Assembly (NCBI GenBank): GCA_934256695.1
Contig: CAKQPE010000015.1
Coordinates: 1 to 29,321 of the forward strand
Origin: an uncultured Eubacteriales bacterium
GTDB lineage: Bacteria; Bacillota; Clostridia; Lachnospirales; Anaerotignaceae
Length of the DNA: 29,321 bases
Direction of reading: 5' to 3'
The stretch's first letter is position 1; each line of letters starts with the position of its first letter. The notes below the pieces were generated by a model. That model did no database searches. It was not told where the DNA came from and saw nothing but the letters and a program-made list of their open reading frames with translations. The position numbers were made by a program, and so were the translations under genes. Shown here piece after piece: positions 1 to 7,512 of this stretch.

Positions 1-113
1 AGGCACATGGAATGTGCGGTCTTAAAGAGATTTTTGAAGGTGCAGGAAACTTTTTCGATAAAAAAGTTTCTGCAAATTCCACTTTCACATTTGGGAAAAA
101 TTAAATTTAATCC
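1..113 (+). repeat. Dispersed repeat family D, copy 1 (5' end cut by window)
   Basis: This stretch matches 14455-14562 closely. Both begin with the hairpin GCACATGGAATGTGC and continue with a long stem (about 43-74 here) formed by CAGGAAACTTTTT and its complement. Differences between the copies in that stem keep base pairing: an A-U pair becomes G-U, and a G-U pair becomes G-C. A family C repeat follows directly, as at the second locus. No gene is visible in 1-267. Confidence 0.7.
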
Positions 114-142
114 TTTTTACTAAAACTTTGATTAAAGGATTT

Positions 143-193
143 GCCCCTCATCCGCTTCGCCTTCGGCTCAGCACCTTCTCCCGAGAGAAGGCT
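143..193 (-). repeat. Dispersed repeat family C, copy 1
   Basis: The motif CCCCTCATCCG...CACCTTCTCCC...GAGAAGGC is shared with 14598-14650 and, inverted, with 8617-8664. The outer GCCTTCTC/GAGAAGGC hairpin is constant. The inner hairpin varies in sequence (here GCCGAAGGC on the minus strand). Confidence 0.7.
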
Positions 194-227
194 TATTCTT
201 ATTACTGATAAATTTATATTTAAGCAC

Positions 228-262
228 AAAAAAATACCATGGCTACGCCATGGTATTTTTTT
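228..262 (-). terminator. Intrinsic terminator of the glgC-glgD-spoVG set
   Basis: A perfect 16-bp inverted repeat consists of A7 plus TACCATGGC, a TAC loop, then GCCATGGTA plus T7. It lies 6 bases beyond the spoVG stop codon. On the minus strand it reads as a stem followed by a U run. Confidence 0.9.
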
Positions 263-267
263 AAATT

Positions 268-558
268 TTATGCTTCTTCTGCTTCTTCCTCGGCAGCACC
301 TGCATTAACGGCACTGTAGTAAGCGTCCAATACAGCCGCCTGTATTTCTTCACGCATAACAGGATTTATAGGGTGTGCTATATCCCTGAACTCGCCATCA
401 GCTGTTTTTCTGCTTGGCATAGCTATAAATGTTCCGTCCTCTTTTTCTATTACCTTAATGTCATGCACAACAAAAGCCTCATCAAATGTTACAGACACTA
501 TAGCCTTCATTCTTCCGTCTTTATTTATTTTTCTTATTCTTACATCAGTAATTTTCAT
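268..558 (-). CDS. spoVG: Septation / sporulation regulator SpoVG
   Basis: This is a 96-residue protein matching SpoVG along its whole length. Recognisable pieces are the MKITDVRIRKI start, the VSVTFDEAFVVHDIKVI strand region, FIAMPSRK, the FRDIAHPI segment and an acidic AEEEAEEA tail. SpoVG is a small nucleic-acid-binding regulator that affects septation, sporulation and other late processes in Firmicutes. The start is supported by GAGGGGTG about 8 bases upstream. It lies 54 bases downstream of glgD on the same strand, and no clear sigma-A or sigma-H promoter was found in the gap, so read-through from the glycogen genes is possible. A strong terminator follows. Confidence 0.96.
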   Translation of the reverse strand: MKITDVRIRKINKDGRMKAIVSVTFDEAFVVHDIKVIEKEDGTFIAMPSRKTADGEFRDIAHPINPVMREEIQAAVLDAYYSAVNAGAAEEEAEEA

Positions 559-612
559 AAATAAGCACCCCTCTTATACATCATATATCTTATGTTCCCC
601 AAAATCAATTTA

Positions 613-1728
613 TCAGATAGTAGCTCTTTTCTTGAATACAACTGGTGACTGTTCGCTTCCCTTTACTTCCTTTCCGTCGGAAACAGATACCTGCTTATCA
701 AGTATTGCATTTTCAACTAAACAGTTATTTCCGATATAACAGCCTTCCATAAGTATCGAGTTTTTAATAACGGTATTTTCTCCTATGTATACTCTTCTGA
801 AAAGCACAGAGCCTTCTATCTTGCCGTTTATTATACTTCCTCCGCCTATGGTAGCATTGGATACCTCTGCACCGTCATTGTATTTAACAGGCGGTTCATC
901 TTTCGGTTTTGTAAAGGTATAAGGAAAATCCTTTGTAAACTTGCGTCTTATATCGCATTTAAGAAAATCCATATTTGTATTGTAATAATCCATTACTCCG
1001 CTGCCTATGGATGACCAGTAATCGTTGAACTTATATCCGTATATTTTAAGTCGTCTTCTGTAGCGTATAATTATATCCTTTACAATATCAAATCTTCCTT
1101 CAGGCACAATCTCATTCAAAAGTTCTATAAGGAGCTTTCTTGAAATAACATATATTCCCAAAGATGCTATATCTGTTTGCGGTTCAATAGGTTTTTCCTC
1201 AAACTCCGTTATTCTGCTGTCATCATCAAGTTTCATAATACCAAACTTTGTAAGATCACGATCATGCATTTGTTTGCATACAACAGTTATATCAGCTTCT
1301 TTTTCTTTGTGATATTCTATAATCTTTCTGTAATCCATCTTATATATAGCATCCCCCGATGCTATAACAACATAGTTTTCATTGCTTCTTTCAAGGAAAG
1401 ATATATTCTGATAAATCGAATCTGCCGTACCCCTAAACCAGAACGAATTATCATTGCTTATATATGGTGAAAAAACATATAATCCACCTTGCTTTCTTCC
1501 GAAATCCCACCATTTTGAACTTAAAAGATGGTCATTAAGTGAGCGTGAATTAAACTGCGTAATAACCGCAACCTTGTTTATCATAGAATTGGACATATTG
1601 CTCAGAGGAAAGTCGATTGCCCTGTAGCAGCTTCCTACTGGAAGTGCGGCAGCCGCTCTTACACTTGTAAGGTCACCGAGACGCATTTCATTGTTTCCTC
1701 CGGCAAGAATAATACCTATAGCTTTCAT
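613..1728 (-). CDS. glgD: GlgD subunit of ADP-glucose pyrophosphorylase (degenerate catalytic paralogue)
   Basis: This 371-residue nucleotidyltransferase-fold protein has a C-terminal left-handed beta-helix rich in hexapeptides. The normal nucleotide-binding loop AGGxGxRLxxLT is altered to AGGNNEMRLGDLT near residues 9-21, and GDHIYKMDY is replaced by GDAIYKMDY. These are hallmarks of GlgD, which in Firmicutes assembles with GlgC and modulates the ADP-glucose synthesis step of glycogen formation. Its ATG overlaps the glgC stop by four bases (ATGA), with GGAGGAAG inside the glgC end, so the two are translationally coupled. It is unlikely to be catalytic by itself; that is family knowledge plus the visible loop changes. 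Confidence 0.95.
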   Translation of the reverse strand: MKAIGIILAGGNNEMRLGDLTSVRAAAALPVGSCYRAIDFPLSNMSNSMINKVAVITQFNSRSLNDHLLSSKWWDFGRKQGGLYVFSPYISNDNSFWFRGTADSIYQNISFLERSNENYVVIASGDAIYKMDYRKIIEYHKEKEADITVVCKQMHDRDLTKFGIMKLDDDSRITEFEEKPIEPQTDIASLGIYVISRKLLIELLNEIVPEGRFDIVKDIIIRYRRRLKIYGYKFNDYWSSIGSGVMDYYNTNMDFLKCDIRRKFTKDFPYTFTKPKDEPPVKYNDGAEVSNATIGGGSIINGKIEGSVLFRRVYIGENTVIKNSILMEGCYIGNNCLVENAILDKQVSVSDGKEVKGSEQSPVVFKKRATI

Positions 1729-3008
1729 AAATCTTCCTCCTCCATGATTATTGATTTTCCGCTTTCAAGTCTGTTGTCTTTATAATCAGCGGAAGAAGTT
1801 TTTCCGTGAATAACGCAGTTTTTACCTATTTCAACACTTTCCGGTATAGTTGAATGTTCGCCTATTACCGTTATTCCCGTATTATATATCTTTGGTTTAA
1901 GTTCATTAGGAACATTTTCGCCAAGACCCATTTTTACGTTTTCGCCTATGGTACAGTATTCATCTATTATACATCTGTCTATTACAGAACCGCTTTTAAT
2001 TACCGTACCCTTCATAAGTATGGAGTCTTTTACATAAGCCCCTTCTTCTATAATTACATCGGGACTCAGAACCGAGCTTTCTACCTTTCCGTAAATCTCA
2101 CAGCCATCGGAAACTATAGATTTTTTAACACTTCCGCTCGGTGCTATATACTGCGGAGGCTGTGTATCCGTATTTGTATATATTTTCCAGAAATCCTCAT
2201 AAAGGTTAAATGCCGGCAGTGTTTTTATAAGCTCCATATTTGCCTGCCAGTAACTTTCTATTGTTCCTACGTCTTTCCAATAATCCCTGAAACGCCAAGC
2301 ATAAATGTTTTCACCGTCTGCCAGAAGTTTCGGTATTATATGCATACCGAAATCACTGTCTGAATGAATTTTGTTGTCATCAATAAGAGCCTGTCTTAAT
2401 TTGCTCCATGTAAAAATATAAATTCCCATAGAAGCAAGATTACTCTTAGGGTGAGGCGGTTTTTCCTCAAACTCATAAATCTTGTCGTTTTCTTCCGTAT
2501 TCATTATACCGAAACGGCTTGCCTCCTCAATAGGCACTTCCAAAACAGCTATTGTTGCGGCACAGTTGTTTTTCTTATGGAAATCAAGCATTTTGGAATA
2601 ATCCATTTTGTAAATATGGTCTCCGGAAAGAACAAGCACATACTCAGGATCATTTGAATCTATGTATTCTATATTCTGGTAAATGGCATTTGCTGTTCCC
2701 ATAAACCATTCTCCGCTGTCACCGCCGCTTTTTACATGCGGAGCAAGTATGGTAACACCACCGTTTTTCCTGTCCAAATCCCAAGGAATACCTATTCCTA
2801 TATGCTTATTAAGTCTTAACGGCTGATATTGCGTAAGCACGCCTACGTTATAGACGCCTGAATTTATACAGTTGCTCAAAGGAAAGTCTATTATCCTGTA
2901 CATTCCGCCAAAGGCAACTGCCGGCTTTGCTATTTTATTGGTAAGCACTCCAAGTCGGCTTCCCTGACCGCCGGCAAGAAGCATCGCTATCATTTCGTTT
3001 TTACTCAT
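1725..3008 (-). CDS. glgC: Glucose-1-phosphate adenylyltransferase, catalytic subunit GlgC
   Basis: The protein has 427 residues. It carries the intact nucleotide loop AGGQGSRLG (residues 12-20), the fructose-bisphosphate/ATP region AKPAVAFGG, the catalytic SGDHIYKMDY block, RFGIM, and a C-terminal beta-helix. It makes ADP-glucose from glucose-1-phosphate and ATP, the committed step of glycogen synthesis. The ATG at 3008 is chosen because AGGGAG lies 7 bases upstream; an in-frame ATG at 3056 would add 16 atypical residues and has no ribosome site. It is the first gene of glgC-glgD(-spoVG). No glgA, glgB or glgP is in the window. The AT-rich stretch upstream did not give a convincing promoter. 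Confidence 0.96.
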   Translation of the reverse strand: MSKNEMIAMLLAGGQGSRLGVLTNKIAKPAVAFGGMYRIIDFPLSNCINSGVYNVGVLTQYQPLRLNKHIGIGIPWDLDRKNGGVTILAPHVKSGGDSGEWFMGTANAIYQNIEYIDSNDPEYVLVLSGDHIYKMDYSKMLDFHKKNNCAATIAVLEVPIEEASRFGIMNTEENDKIYEFEEKPPHPKSNLASMGIYIFTWSKLRQALIDDNKIHSDSDFGMHIIPKLLADGENIYAWRFRDYWKDVGTIESYWQANMELIKTLPAFNLYEDFWKIYTNTDTQPPQYIAPSGSVKKSIVSDGCEIYGKVESSVLSPDVIIEEGAYVKDSILMKGTVIKSGSVIDRCIIDEYCTIGENVKMGLGENVPNELKPKIYNTGITVIGEHSTIPESVEIGKNCVIHGKTSSADYKDNRLESGKSIIMEEEDL

Positions 3009-3421
3009 CTCACCATCTCCCTGATATGCCCTGTAAACAACAGGCATTTTAAGCATATTCGCTTTAATTTATTTTATCATATTTTCAAATTATAATAAAT
3101 AAATTTTTGAAACTTTATAACTATAAAATCCTCAAAAAATTATATTTTTTCTACACCACAATACAGTGTTTTTAAGCTATTTACACAAAAAAGCAATCGA
3201 AACACTTTTATTCAGCAATATTTTACATAAAACTAACATATATTTTATATACTTTTATCCTAATGAAAATTAATCACCATTGATAAAATAATGATTATAT
3301 TTTTACTCATCTGCCTTGCCTGTGACTCATCACCTTCTCTGCCATGGATAAGGCTTAAAACCATTCGGCTAAATTTGATAAAAACCAGCTTCCAATAATA
3401 TAACTTATGATTTTTGTTCCG
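3009..3421. other. AT-rich gap upstream of glgC
   Basis: This is the upstream side of glgC. It is very AT-rich, and many TATAAT-like hexamers occur on the minus strand but none has a well-placed -35 partner. No gene is supported here. Remnants of hairpin repeat text begin around 3300 and pass into the three-hairpin repeat at 3422. Confidence 0.5.
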
Positions 3422-3571
3422 AAAAATGCAATGTAATTGCATTTTGATAAAAGTTTTGCTCAAGCCTTTAGGGAACCGCAAAGATAAATGCGGCAGGCGA
3501 AGCCTGATTTGCGAAGCAAATTTCCTGACCAAGAAAGTTTGTCGGGGATTGGGGTGAAACCCCAAGGTCTT
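3422..3571 (-). repeat. Three-hairpin repeat H1, carrying an inserted hairpin module
   Basis: Read on the minus strand it starts AGACCTTGGGGTTTCACCCC and ends with the TGCAATTACATTGCA hairpin. A block of about 60 bases with hairpins AATTTGCTTCGCAAATT, CAGGCTTCGCCTG and CCGCAT...TGCGG sits in the middle (about 3471-3531). The same block occurs in opposite orientation at about 5303-5357. Confidence 0.75.
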
Positions 3572-3602
3572 AATAATTTTCAAATATTTGTCTTAATCTG
3601 TA

Positions 3603-3631
3603 TAGACTTTAATTTTTTAGTGTAGTATACT
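3603..3631 (+). promoter_or_regulatory. Probable sigma-A promoter of murC
   Basis: TAGACT, a 17-base spacer and TATACT. This places the transcript start near 3638, about 54 bases before the preferred murC start. Confidence 0.5.
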
Positions 3632-3691
3632 TAAATATTGAAACAAATATTACAAAAAATACAAACAAAAATGATTGGGGCGTTAAATATA

Positions 3692-5074
3692 ATGAAACTT
3701 GACTTGAAAAACGGCTGCAAAAACATTTATTTTATAGGCATCGGCGGTGTAAGTATGTCCGGTCTTGCACAAATTCTTAATAAAGAAGGCATACATGTTT
3801 CCGGCTCTGATATGAAACAGTCTGATGCTACTGACAAACTTGTATCTCTCGGAATAAAAGTTAATATAGGCCATAAAGCAGAAAATATAGTTGACGGAAC
3901 AGACCTTGTTGTATACACAGCTGCCGTAAAAAGCGATAATCCGGAACTTGTTGAGGCAGAAAAAAAAGGTATTCTCTGTGTTGAAAGAGCTGTTCTTCTC
4001 GGTAATATTATGGATAACTATAAAAAATCCATAGCCGTAGCGGGAACACACGGAAAGACAACAACATCTTCAATGCTTTCCGAAATTATGCTTCAAGCAG
4101 ATAAAAACCCTACAATAACAATCGGCGGAAACCTTTCTACTATTCACGGAAACATAAATGTAGGTTCAAACGAATACTTCGTTGCGGAAGCCTGTGAATA
4201 CCATGACAGTTTCTTACAGTTTTATCCTTACGTGGCAGTTATACTTAATGTTGAGGCCGAACATCTCGACTATTTTAAAGGCGGCATAGACCAGATAAGA
4301 CAATCCTTCCACACATTTGCATCTAATGTTCCTGCCGGAGGATATGTAGTTATAAACAGTGCCGACGAAGGCTTTGACGTAATAACAAATAATCTTAAAG
4401 CCGATGTTGTTTCATTTGGCATGGATAAAGCAAAATCAGACTGGTATCCTGAAAACATAGACCATAGCGAAAACGGAAAAGCTTCTTTTGATGCTTATTT
4501 TAAAGGTGAATTTAAATGCAGAATAGAACTTAACGTACCTGGTGACCACAACATACTTAACGCTCTTGCTGCTTGTGCGGCATCTGTATGCACAGGTGTT
4601 GATATAGCCCATATTAAGCAGGGACTTAAAAACTACACCGGTGTTGACAGACGTTTCCAGTACAAAGGCGAATTTAACGGCATAACGGTTATAGATGATT
4701 ATGCACATCATCCTTCCGAGGTTAAAGCAACTCTTGCCGCTGCAAAGAATGTTAAACACAACAAAATATGGTGTCTTTTCCAGCCACACACATATTCAAG
4801 AGCAAAGACACTCCTTCCACAGTTCGGCACAGCTTTTTATGACGCAGACAAGGTAGTTCTTGCCGATATATATGCCGCAAGAGAAAAGGATACAGGCATT
4901 ATAAGCTCAAAAGACGTTGTTGATGAAATAAACAAAAACAGCAAAAATGCCGTATATGGCGGAAGCTTTGAAAAGATAAAAGAAATCGTACTTAAAGAAG
5001 CCGTTGCCGGAGACATTGTAATAACAATGGGTGCCGGAGACATTTACAAAGTCGGCGAAGAATTATTGAAATAA
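3692..5074 (+). CDS. murC: UDP-N-acetylmuramate--L-alanine ligase
   Basis: This 460-residue Mur ligase adds L-alanine to UDP-MurNAc in the cytoplasmic stage of peptidoglycan synthesis. Visible motifs are the N-terminal GIGGVSMSG nucleotide-sugar loop (16-24), the ATP loop GTHGKTTTS (118-126), the substrate region AEACEYHDSF, DDYAHHPSE with the conserved histidines, and FQPHTYSR near the C-terminal domain. The ATG at 3692 gives the usual length. An upstream in-frame TTG at 3638 and ATG at 3671 lack ribosome sites; the chosen start has only a weak GGGG about 10 bases upstream. It stands alone on the plus strand, with hairpin repeats H2/H3 downstream. Confidence 0.96.
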   Translation: MKLDLKNGCKNIYFIGIGGVSMSGLAQILNKEGIHVSGSDMKQSDATDKLVSLGIKVNIGHKAENIVDGTDLVVYTAAVKSDNPELVEAEKKGILCVERAVLLGNIMDNYKKSIAVAGTHGKTTTSSMLSEIMLQADKNPTITIGGNLSTIHGNINVGSNEYFVAEACEYHDSFLQFYPYVAVILNVEAEHLDYFKGGIDQIRQSFHTFASNVPAGGYVVINSADEGFDVITNNLKADVVSFGMDKAKSDWYPENIDHSENGKASFDAYFKGEFKCRIELNVPGDHNILNALAACAASVCTGVDIAHIKQGLKNYTGVDRRFQYKGEFNGITVIDDYAHHPSEVKATLAAAKNVKHNKIWCLFQPHTYSRAKTLLPQFGTAFYDADKVVLADIYAAREKDTGIISSKDVVDEINKNSKNAVYGGSFEKIKEIVLKEAVAGDIVITMGAGDIYKVGEELLK

Positions 5075-5087
5075 AAACCTTTAAAAA

Positions 5088-5200
5088 CTGTGGACTCTGT
5101 CCACACCTGCCAAAGACCTTGAGACTCTGTCTCAAACTCTGCAAGCCTTTAAAAAGGCTTGACCTAAATTTTATCATAAACCACAATTACATTGCGATTT
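5088..5200 (+). repeat. Three-hairpin repeat H2, downstream of murC
   Basis: It has two tandem copies of hairpin 1 (TGTGGACTCTGTCCACA, then TGAGACTCTGTCTCA), then hairpin 2 AAGCCTTTAAAAAGGCTT, and a degraded hairpin 3. It is oriented with murC and starts 14 bases after its stop. It pairs with inverted copy H3, so the 322-base convergent gap is almost wholly repeat. Confidence 0.75.
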
Positions 5201-5229
5201 ATTCATTAAAAATCAAATTATATATTTTT

Positions 5230-5268
5230 AAAAAAGCCTTTAAAACATTTTTGTTTTAAAGGCTTTTT
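5230..5268. terminator. Bidirectional terminator between murC and the transaldolase gene
   Basis: A 17-bp stem of AAAAAAGCCTTTAAAAC and its complement GTTTTAAAGGCTTTTT around an A/T loop, with A and T tracts on both sides. It can serve convergent transcripts from both strands. Confidence 0.8.
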
Positions 5269-5395
5269 ATTAAAAGTTTTACTCGATTTTTTTCATGGTC
5301 AGGAAATTTGCTTCGCAAATCAGGCTCCGCCTGCCGCATCTATCTTTGCGGTTCCTTAATCGCAGGGTGTGGGACAGAGTCCCACGGTTTTAAAT
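5269..5395 (-). repeat. Three-hairpin repeat H3, downstream of the transaldolase gene
   Basis: On the minus strand it opens with the hairpin GTGGGACTCTGTCCCAC just after the transaldolase stop. It then carries the same inserted module as H1 (GGTCAGGAAATTTGC..., CAGGC...GCCTG, CCGCAT...TGCGG), and runs into the shared terminator stem. Confidence 0.75.
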
Positions 5396-5396
5396 C

Positions 5397-6113
5397 TTAA
5401 AGTATGCTGAAACCGAGACTCTTTATGTCCTTGGCAAATTCCATTACACCATCATGTGCCAACTCTGTAAGGTCTTGCTTGTAGTTTTTGAATTTTCCGA
5501 GAACGCTGTCCGGCACTGTTATTATATCACAGCCACATTCCTGTGCCTCTACTATGTTGTAAAACTCACGGCAGCTTGCCCAGAGCATTTCTATATTTTT
5601 TCCGCTGTTTTTTGCATACTCACAAGCTCTTTTTACCATTGGTTTAGGGTCAACGCCTGTATCTGCCACCCTGCCTGCAAACATGGATACTATGCATTTT
5701 GTTCCGCCTAAAACAGAATCTATTGCTTCTATTGCCTGTTCATCGGTCATTACAACTGTTATATTTACTTTAATACCCTTTTCCGTAAGACGCTTTATAA
5801 GGGGCATTGTCTTTTCATACTTTGTATTCATGTATGGAATTTTTACAAATACATTTTCTCCAAGACGGCTTATTGCCTCAGCCTCTTTTTCCATTGTATC
5901 AAAATCATCGGCAAAAACTTCAAATGATAAAGACATATCAGGTATGTTCTTTACTACATCTTTTGCAAAAGCCATATAATCCGTAACACCTGCTTTTTTC
6001 ATAAGTGAAGGATTTGTTGTAAACCCCGATACTATTCCTCCCTTATACTGCTTCAGCATACTGTTTATATCAGCTCCATCTGCAAAGACTGCAATTTTTA
6101 AATCATTATTCAT
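5397..6113 (-). CDS. Transaldolase / fructose-6-phosphate aldolase family protein
   Basis: This 238-residue short-type transaldolase-family barrel has FTTNPSLM near residues 32-39, the active-site lysine in FVKIPY (near 90), and the NITVV strand that follows. It probably transfers or cleaves dihydroxyacetone units on sugar phosphates in the cytoplasm. Whether it is a true transaldolase or a fructose-6-phosphate aldolase cannot be decided by eye. The ATG at 6113 is preferred because GAGGTGG lies 6-7 bases upstream; an in-frame ATG at 6164 would add 17 residues and lies inside the promoter region. It has its own promoter (6147-6175) and is followed by repeat H3. Confidence 0.88.
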   Translation of the reverse strand: MNNDLKIAVFADGADINSMLKQYKGGIVSGFTTNPSLMKKAGVTDYMAFAKDVVKNIPDMSLSFEVFADDFDTMEKEAEAISRLGENVFVKIPYMNTKYEKTMPLIKRLTEKGIKVNITVVMTDEQAIEAIDSVLGGTKCIVSMFAGRVADTGVDPKPMVKRACEYAKNSGKNIEMLWASCREFYNIVEAQECGCDIITVPDSVLGKFKNYKQDLTELAHDGVMEFAKDIKSLGFSIL

Positions 6114-6146
6114 TCTTACCACCTCATTTTTATATATTTGAATTGA

Positions 6147-6175
6147 ATTGTACCACCCATACATAAATTTGTCAT
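6147..6175 (-). promoter_or_regulatory. Sigma-A promoter of the transaldolase-family gene
   Basis: On the minus strand: ATGACA, a 17-base spacer, TACAAT. It overlaps the alternative upstream ATG and so supports the shorter start at 6113. Confidence 0.65.
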
Positions 6176-6221
6176 TATAAAATAATAAAATTTTTTATCT
6201 TTTTTTATTAATATTTTTATA

Positions 6222-6260
6222 AACAAAAAACAAACCGACTTGCTCAGAGCCGATTTGTTT
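6222..6260 (-). terminator. Terminator downstream of nfo
   Basis: AAACAAACCGACT and AGCCGATTTGTTT form a 13-bp stem (two G-U pairs) with a 7-base loop. On the minus strand it is followed by a T run (6222-6230). It lies about 130 bases beyond the nfo stop; the stretch 6261-6391 holds nothing else I can identify. Confidence 0.75.
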
Positions 6261-6391
6261 TTTAAGAAAGGTAAGTTATAAGTTATGAAATTTTTAAGGA
6301 GTAGATTTTTGTTCCTTCGAACAATTATTATTATGCATTAAATATATGTATTGTATATAACGAAATTGTGAACATTATGTAAACAAATAAA

Positions 6392-7222
6392 TTATTTTTC
6401 CAATGACCTTAAAATATCTATTTCCTTTCTGTATCCATCAATATCATTAGGTGTTTCAAGGCACATTGGCAGTTCTTTAAGGAATTTATTATTAACTATG
6501 TTCTCAAATGTTTTAATGCCAATATATCCCTCGCCTATTTTCTGATGTCTGTCCTTATGACTTCCCATAGGGTTCATACTGTCGTTAAGGTGCAGTGCTT
6601 TAAGATATTCAAGCCCTATTATTTTGTCAAACTCAGCCAGAACACCGTCCAGATTATTTACTATATCATATCCGCCGTCAAAAACATGACAGGTATCCAT
6701 GCACACACCTATTTTTATGCCTTCTTCAATGCCGTCTATTATTTTTTTCAGTTCTTCAAAACTTCTTCCGATCTCTGTTCCCTTGCCTGCCATTGTTTCC
6801 AAAAGTATCGTTGTTGAATATTCCTTTTTTGCGGCTTTGTTTATTGTTTCCGTTATAAGGCGTATTCCCTCGTCCGAACCCTGTCCCACATGGCTTCCCG
6901 GGTGAAAATTATAAAACACTCCGCCAAGAATTTCCAGTCTTTTTAAATCATCTGCCATAGTTTGCAGAGCAAACTCCCGTACTTTTTCGTCCTTTGAACA
7001 GGGATTAAGAGTATACGGAGCATGGGCAATTATTTTACCGAAATCATGCTCTTTGCAAATTTTCAGAAATTTTTCAACATCTTTTTCATCTATATCCTTC
7101 GCTTTACTGCCTCTCGGATTTCTGCTGAAAAACTGCAATGTATCGGCATTTATACTCAATGCCTCCTCAGCCATTTTTGCAAAACCCTTTGACACCGAAA
7201 GGTGACAGCCTATCTTTATCAC
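6392..7222 (-). CDS. nfo: Endonuclease IV (AP endonuclease)
   Basis: This 276-residue TIM-barrel nuclease of the Nfo family cuts DNA at abasic sites in base-excision repair. The trinuclear zinc-site motifs are all present: GCHLSVSKG at the start, HAPYTLNPCS, NFHPGSHVG, LLETMAGKG, VCMDTCHVFDGGYD, LHLNDSMNPMGSHKDRH and LETPND. The start is GTG at 7222, supported by AAGGAGGAG 5 bases upstream. A good promoter at 7406-7434 would give a leader of about 177 bases containing hairpin repeat H4. It is divergent from the hydrolase at 7513. Confidence 0.96.
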   Translation of the reverse strand: MIKIGCHLSVSKGFAKMAEEALSINADTLQFFSRNPRGSKAKDIDEKDVEKFLKICKEHDFGKIIAHAPYTLNPCSKDEKVREFALQTMADDLKRLEILGGVFYNFHPGSHVGQGSDEGIRLITETINKAAKKEYSTTILLETMAGKGTEIGRSFEELKKIIDGIEEGIKIGVCMDTCHVFDGGYDIVNNLDGVLAEFDKIIGLEYLKALHLNDSMNPMGSHKDRHQKIGEGYIGIKTFENIVNNKFLKELPMCLETPNDIDGYRKEIDILRSLEK

Positions 7223-7244
7223 TTAATCTCCTCCTTCTTAATAA

Positions 7245-7395
7245 ACCTTTTGGGGTTTCACCCCAAACCCCGACCAACTTTTGAAAAAGTTGGATCAAAA
7301 CTTTTAACATAAAACGCAATGAAATTGCGTTTTAATTAAAGTTTAGGTCCACCCTTTTTAAAGGGTGGCAGGTGTGGACAGAGTCCACGGTTTTA
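7245..7395 (-). repeat. Three-hairpin repeat H4 (two inverted half-elements sharing the central hairpin), in the nfo leader
   Basis: On the plus strand it reads GGGGTTTCACCCC, then CCAACTTTTGAAAAAGTTGG, then the central AAAACGCAATGAAATTGCGTTTT. The inverted counterparts follow (CCACCCTTTTTAAAGGGTGG, then TGTGGACAGAGTCCAC). It lies between the nfo start and a well-formed nfo promoter. Confidence 0.75.
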
Positions 7396-7405
7396 TGTTT
7401 TTATT

Positions 7406-7434
7406 ATTTTATCAGCAATAAGCAAAAATTTCAA
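7406..7434 (-). promoter_or_regulatory. Sigma-A promoter of nfo
   Basis: On the minus strand: TTGAAA, a 17-base spacer, TAAAAT. The transcript would start near 7399 and run through H4 before the GTG start. Confidence 0.6.
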
Positions 7435-7446
7435 AAAAATTTTTCA

Positions 7447-7474
7447 TTTGCAAGTATTTGTGTTAAAATATAAT
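7447..7474 (+). promoter_or_regulatory. Promoter of the metallo-hydrolase gene
   Basis: TTTGCA (or TTGCAA one base on) and TATAAT with 15-16 bases between. It sits back to back with the nfo promoter, 12 bases away. Confidence 0.55.
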
Positions 7475-7512
7475 GATATTATATTTTTCAATAATGAAAG
7501 GCAGTTATATAT

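Noticed and set aside
3009..3056. Upstream ATG extending GlgC by 16 residues
   Set aside because: No ribosome site; the extra residues do not fit the family start, while ATG 3008 has AGGGAG.
3260..3583. 107-residue open frame on the minus strand upstream of murC
   Set aside because: It is almost wholly made of repeat H1 and its inserted hairpins; there is no family resemblance and no good ribosome site.
3638..3691. Upstream TTG/ATG starts for MurC
   Set aside because: The TTG lies at the predicted transcript start and neither has a ribosome site; the shorter form gives the usual MurC length.
3683..4051. 122-residue open frame antisense to murC
   Set aside because: It is a shadow of the well-supported murC frame; similar antisense frames in other genes were also discarded.
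4992..5186. 64-residue minus-strand open frame across the murC end
   Set aside because: It is half antisense to murC and half repeat H2.
6114..6164. Upstream ATG for the transaldolase-family protein
   Set aside because: It overlaps the predicted promoter; AGGTGG supports 6113.
7245..7395. Inverted repeats as insertion-sequence ends
   Set aside because: No transposase or target-site duplication is visible at this or the other copies; a non-autonomous element cannot be excluded but is not shown.
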